Shown in pieces: positions 23,366-25,420 of a DNA stretch of 25,420 nucleotides; position 1 is the first letter of the stretch; every line of letters begins with the position of its first letter. Below the pieces are notes generated by a model. It was given only the letters and a program-made list of their open reading frames with translations, was not told the origin of the DNA and made no database searches. Origin of the DNA: Acidithiobacillus sp. (GTDB taxonomy: Bacteria > Pseudomonadota > Gammaproteobacteria > Acidithiobacillales > Acidithiobacillaceae); the NCBI GenBank assembly GCA_028065135.1, contig JAPTWR010000146.1, positions 1 to 25,420 on the forward strand, read 5' to 3'. Both the position numbers and the translations under genes were made by a program.

Positions 23366-23577
23366 GCCTCAGCACGTTCCAGCGTCTCGATAGTGATGGG
23401 GGATGCCGCCATTTCACCTTCATCGAGGCGATCCGCTATAGCCCGCAGCGCCAGGGCCTCCACCTTAGCCGCCGCGTCGTTACGCGACACGCCATAACAC
23501 ATGACGCCAGGCAGTTCGGGTATCTCTGCTATCCAACGCCCGTCTTCTTCCTGTTCGTACTCAACATGGAGCTTCAT
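23362..23577 (-). CDS. hicB: HicB-type antitoxin, short form
   Basis: 71 residues from ATG 23577, with GAGG 8 bases upstream; a GTG nine codons earlier is possible but less likely. It has the partial RNase H fold of HicB: KLHVEYEQEEDGRWIAEIPE, then LPGVMCYGVSRNDAAAKVEALALRAI, which is the usual HicB core. The chain ends soon after, without the ribbon-helix-helix or HTH domain of longer HicB proteins, so it probably depends on HicA or another protein for promoter binding. A possible promoter upstream on the minus strand is TTGATA (23644-23649) and GATTAT (23622-23627), 16 bp apart. Confidence 0.88.
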   Translation of the reverse strand: MKLHVEYEQEEDGRWIAEIPELPGVMCYGVSRNDAAAKVEALALRAIADRLDEGEMAASPITIETLERAEA

Positions 23578-23794
23578 CTGATCCGCCTCGCGCCCTGCGC
23601 TCACAATCTGCCTGTAGGGCTATAATCCCAGAATAATTTTGATTATCAACGAATTACCGCTATCAGTCTCTTACCGCCCACGGCGCAGCACCTTGGCTGA
23701 ATTTACCGCTTTCTATTGGCGGACGGCAAGCACAATCGTCCGATGCCCGTCAGCCCCAGATCCTTGGTCTATAGCCGCCCTCGTTACACGCCAT

Positions 23795-23815
23795 CTGATA
23801 GACTCTCCAGATCAG
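23795..23815 (+). promoter_or_regulatory. Conserved 21-bp site upstream of dinB copy 2
   Basis: Begins CTGAT and ends ATCAG, a 5-bp inverted pair, with the TAGACTCTCC core shared with the site at 19751-19771. It lies 16 bp before the TTG start and next to the ribosome site, as an operator would. Confidence 0.3.
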
Positions 23816-23831
23816 ACGAGGAGGTTATCGA

Positions 23832-24953
23832 TTGCCCAGCCCACCAGAGCGCAGCCTCGCTCTCCGCAAAATCATCCACGTGGATATGGACGCGTTCTTT
23901 GCGGCTGTGGAGCAACGCGATCGGCCAGAGCTCCGTGGTCTGCCGGTGATTGTGGGTGGCGACCCCAATGGCCGGGGCGTCGTCGCGACGTGCAGCTATG
24001 AGGCTCGACGATTTGGGATCCACTCGGCCATGTCGGCGGCACGGGCTCGCTCCCTCTGCCCGCAGGCCATCTTTGTCCGTCCCCGCATGGATGCCTATCG
24101 AGAGGCCTCCCGTCAGGTTATGGCTATCCTGCGCAGCTACACACCACTCGTGGAGCCACTGTCGCTGGATGAGGCCTTTCTGGACGTCACTGCTGCCACC
24201 GCCGATGGTATCCTGGCGGTCGAAATCGCCCGTGAGATACTGGGCCGCATTCATCGGGAAACGGGGCTGACCGCTTCGGCAGGGGTCTCCTACAATAAGT
24301 TGCTCGCCAAGCTCGCCTCCGACTGGCGCAAACCCCATGGGCTTTTCGTTATCCCGCCCGAACGTGGCCTCGACTTCCTGGCGCCGCTGCCCGTTGGCAA
24401 ACTGCATGGTGTGGGTCCGGCCACTGTAAAAAAACTATCCGCTATGGGTATCGACACCGTCTCGGATTTGCGGGCGATGACGCAGGAGCGGTTAATGAGG
24501 TGTTTCGGTAAGGCTGGAGCTTGGTTTTACGAAGTGGCGCGGGGGATCGATAGGCGGCCCGTGCAGCCGACCCGCCAACGGAAATCGGTGGGTACGGAGC
24601 GGACATTCTCGGAAAATCTGGAGGATCGAAGGACCATGCTGGCGACGTTACAACAAATGGCCGGGCAGGTTGCGGCCCGTCTCCAGGCACTCGCCTTGGC
24701 GGGCTGCACGGTGAACATCAAGGCACGCTTTCCCGATTTTGCCACGGTCACCCGAGCGCACACGGCGACCGAGGTCATCGGGAGTACGGAAACCATCGTG
24801 GCATTGCTACCAGAACTACTGGATCGGGCAGTTCCTCAGAGGGCGTCCGTGCGTCTGCTCGGAATCACAGTGAGTGGCCTCGCCCAAATCCAGGCGGCGA
24901 GCCGCGGCGCCCGCCAGCTGAACTTGCTGGACGAAATCTCCGATCTGCGGTAA
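23832..24953 (+). CDS. dinB: DNA polymerase IV, intact copy 2
   Basis: 373 residues, TTG start at 23832 with GAGGAGG 7 bases upstream, the same arrangement as in copy 1. The palm has D18 in [12 protein letters not shown] and the catalytic pair D113-E114 in [10 protein letters not shown]; the steric-gate Phe equivalent is F23. [34 protein letters not shown] (helix-hairpin-helix) and SVGTERTFSENL complete the Y-family pattern. The C-terminal QLNLLDE is a likely beta-clamp-binding peptide. It performs error-prone translesion synthesis, probably under stress control. Length is normal for the family. It is the functional member of the duplicated pair. Confidence 0.96.
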   Translation: MPSPPERSLALRKIIHVDMDAFFAAVEQRDRPELRGLPVIVGGDPNGRGVVATCSYEARRFGIHSAMSAARARSLCPQAIFVRPRMDAYREASRQVMAILRSYTPLVEPLSLDEAFLDVTAATADGILAVEIAREILGRIHRETGLTASAGVSYNKLLAKLASDWRKPHGLFVIPPERGLDFLAPLPVGKLHGVGPATVKKLSAMGIDTVSDLRAMTQERLMRCFGKAGAWFYEVARGIDRRPVQPTRQRKSVGTERTFSENLEDRRTMLATLQQMAGQVAARLQALALAGCTVNIKARFPDFATVTRAHTATEVIGSTETIVALLPELLDRAVPQRASVRLLGITVSGLAQIQAASRGARQLNLLDEISDLR

Positions 24954-25105
24954 GAACATGTTAAGAGAATGGGAGGTGATGCAGCGAAAGCTGTCATTCG
25001 TAATCAATCGGTGTAAATTGCGGGAATCAAGTTCTGAAGCGATTGAATGTTGTTCCGTGAACAGTGCCTGAGTCTGTACTGAGATTCTTGGAGGAATGCG
25101 TCATC

Positions 25106-25300
25106 ATGTCAAATTATACCCAGAAACATGATAAATCGGCTCTACGGGTGGCCATTGGAGTAATTACCATTGCCTTTCTCAGCGGCTGTGCCAATATGAG
25201 CCCAACGGGTCAAAGAGCACTGAGCGGTGGTGCTATTGGCGCTGCAGGTGGGGCAGTTTTGGGGACGGTAGTTGCTGGCAATCCAGCGGTAGGTGCGTAA
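25106..25300 (+). pseudogene. Glycine-zipper outer-membrane lipoprotein gene cut by an insertion element
   Basis: The visible part is 64 codons from ATG 25106, with GGAGGA 10 bases upstream. A signal peptide (VAIGVITIAFLSGC) ends in a lipobox LSGC with the lipidated Cys28, followed by a glycine-zipper run (GGAIGAAGGAVLGTVVAGNP) as in SlyB/Pcp-like or osmotically induced lipoproteins. The chain stops just after the first repeats, much earlier than such proteins usually do. The TAA stop at 25298 lies within GTAAGCG, the terminal sequence of an IS66-type element starting at 25297, so the gene appears disrupted and its 3' part is displaced. A naturally short protein is less likely. Confidence 0.7.
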
Positions 25301-25420
25301 GCGTCTAAGCAACCCACCTTCCCAAATTTCCTGACCTGACCGATCCTGATCTGCATTCAGCGCGGAGGGATGGTGATGAAGAAAGAAGAGAAAGTCGCTT
25401 ATTGGCGGCAGCAGGTAGAG
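25297..25420 (+). mobile_element. Left end of an IS66-family element (runs off the right edge)
   Basis: GTAAGCGTCTAAGCAACCCA at 25297 resembles the GTAAGCG-type terminal inverted repeat of IS66 elements, and a small reading frame of the TnpA type begins about 80 bp inside, the usual IS66 arrangement. The other end and the 8-bp target duplication are outside the window. Confidence 0.6.
25376..25420 (+). CDS. tnpA: Probable IS66-type TnpA, N-terminal fragment
   Basis: Fifteen codons are visible (MKKEEKVAYWRQQVE), beginning at ATG 25376 with GGAGGG 6 bases upstream; an ATG two codons earlier touches the ribosome site. The W-x-x-x-V/I-E pattern resembles the start of the small HTH protein TnpA of IS66 elements. 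The fragment is very short, so the call leans on the inverted-repeat-like end just upstream. Confidence 0.45.
   Translation, partial: MKKEEKVAYWRQQVE

Larger units (their letters stand above)
23698..24999 (+). repeat. dinB duplication, copy 2
   Basis: Partner of 19645-20958 in the same orientation, about 4 kb apart; the interval holds the GGDEF-EAL gene and hicBA. Both copies include the upstream site, the gene and about 45 bp beyond the stop. Confidence 0.85.

Overview
The window is a GC-rich stretch of an accessory replicon or integrated mobile element from a proteobacterium. Acidithiobacillus or a relative is my guess from the overall look of the genes; it is not demonstrated. No tRNA, rRNA or core housekeeping operon is present. 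The gene content is conjugation and replication functions, regulators, stress and selfish genes, and insertion-sequence remnants.

Layout. Positions 1-4116 (minus strand) form a tightly packed operon: topoisomerase III (topB), a small PlsC-like acyltransferase, a HIRAN-domain protein, a 90-residue protein, a three-helix membrane protein and the start of a probable relaxase. Consecutive genes overlap by 4 to 32 bases. Positions 4295-7533 hold an orphan HigA-like antitoxin, an AlbA_2/HATPase protein, and a protein with two near-identical winged-helix repeats lying behind a 29-bp palindrome. Positions 7587-14074 (minus) hold three unrecognised proteins, an AntA-type antirepressor, a 290-bp two-fold symmetric array of CTTACC/GGTAAG motifs that looks like an iteron origin, and an 866-residue Toprim/P-loop primase-helicase-like protein. 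Positions 14302-17674 (plus) hold a family A DNA polymerase with proofreading domain and a single-strand binding protein.

From about 17.7 kb the character changes: an apparently AT-richer orphan gene, a 100-bp MITE-like element, two diverged copies of dinB (the first broken by a stop codon) flanking a GGDEF-EAL protein and a hicBA toxin-antitoxin pair, and finally a lipoprotein gene cut by an IS66-type insertion whose first ORF begins at the right edge.

How it fits together. The main signal is a 23-bp element, TCGCAAC-N8-GCTATACC, with constant internal spacing. It lies in gene direction 28-51 bp before the start codons of topB, the 145-aa/407-aa gene pair, the 181-aa gene, the antirepressor gene, the primase-helicase (two copies), polA and ssb. 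This suggests one element-wide regulon that co-expresses a dedicated replisome (primase-helicase, Pol A, SSB, TopB). The octamer GCTATACC also sits inside the arms of the symmetric putative origin. In addition, the antirepressor and the primase-helicase share a C-terminal module of about 75 residues that I do not recognise. These three observations together are the best candidate for an undescribed system in this window.
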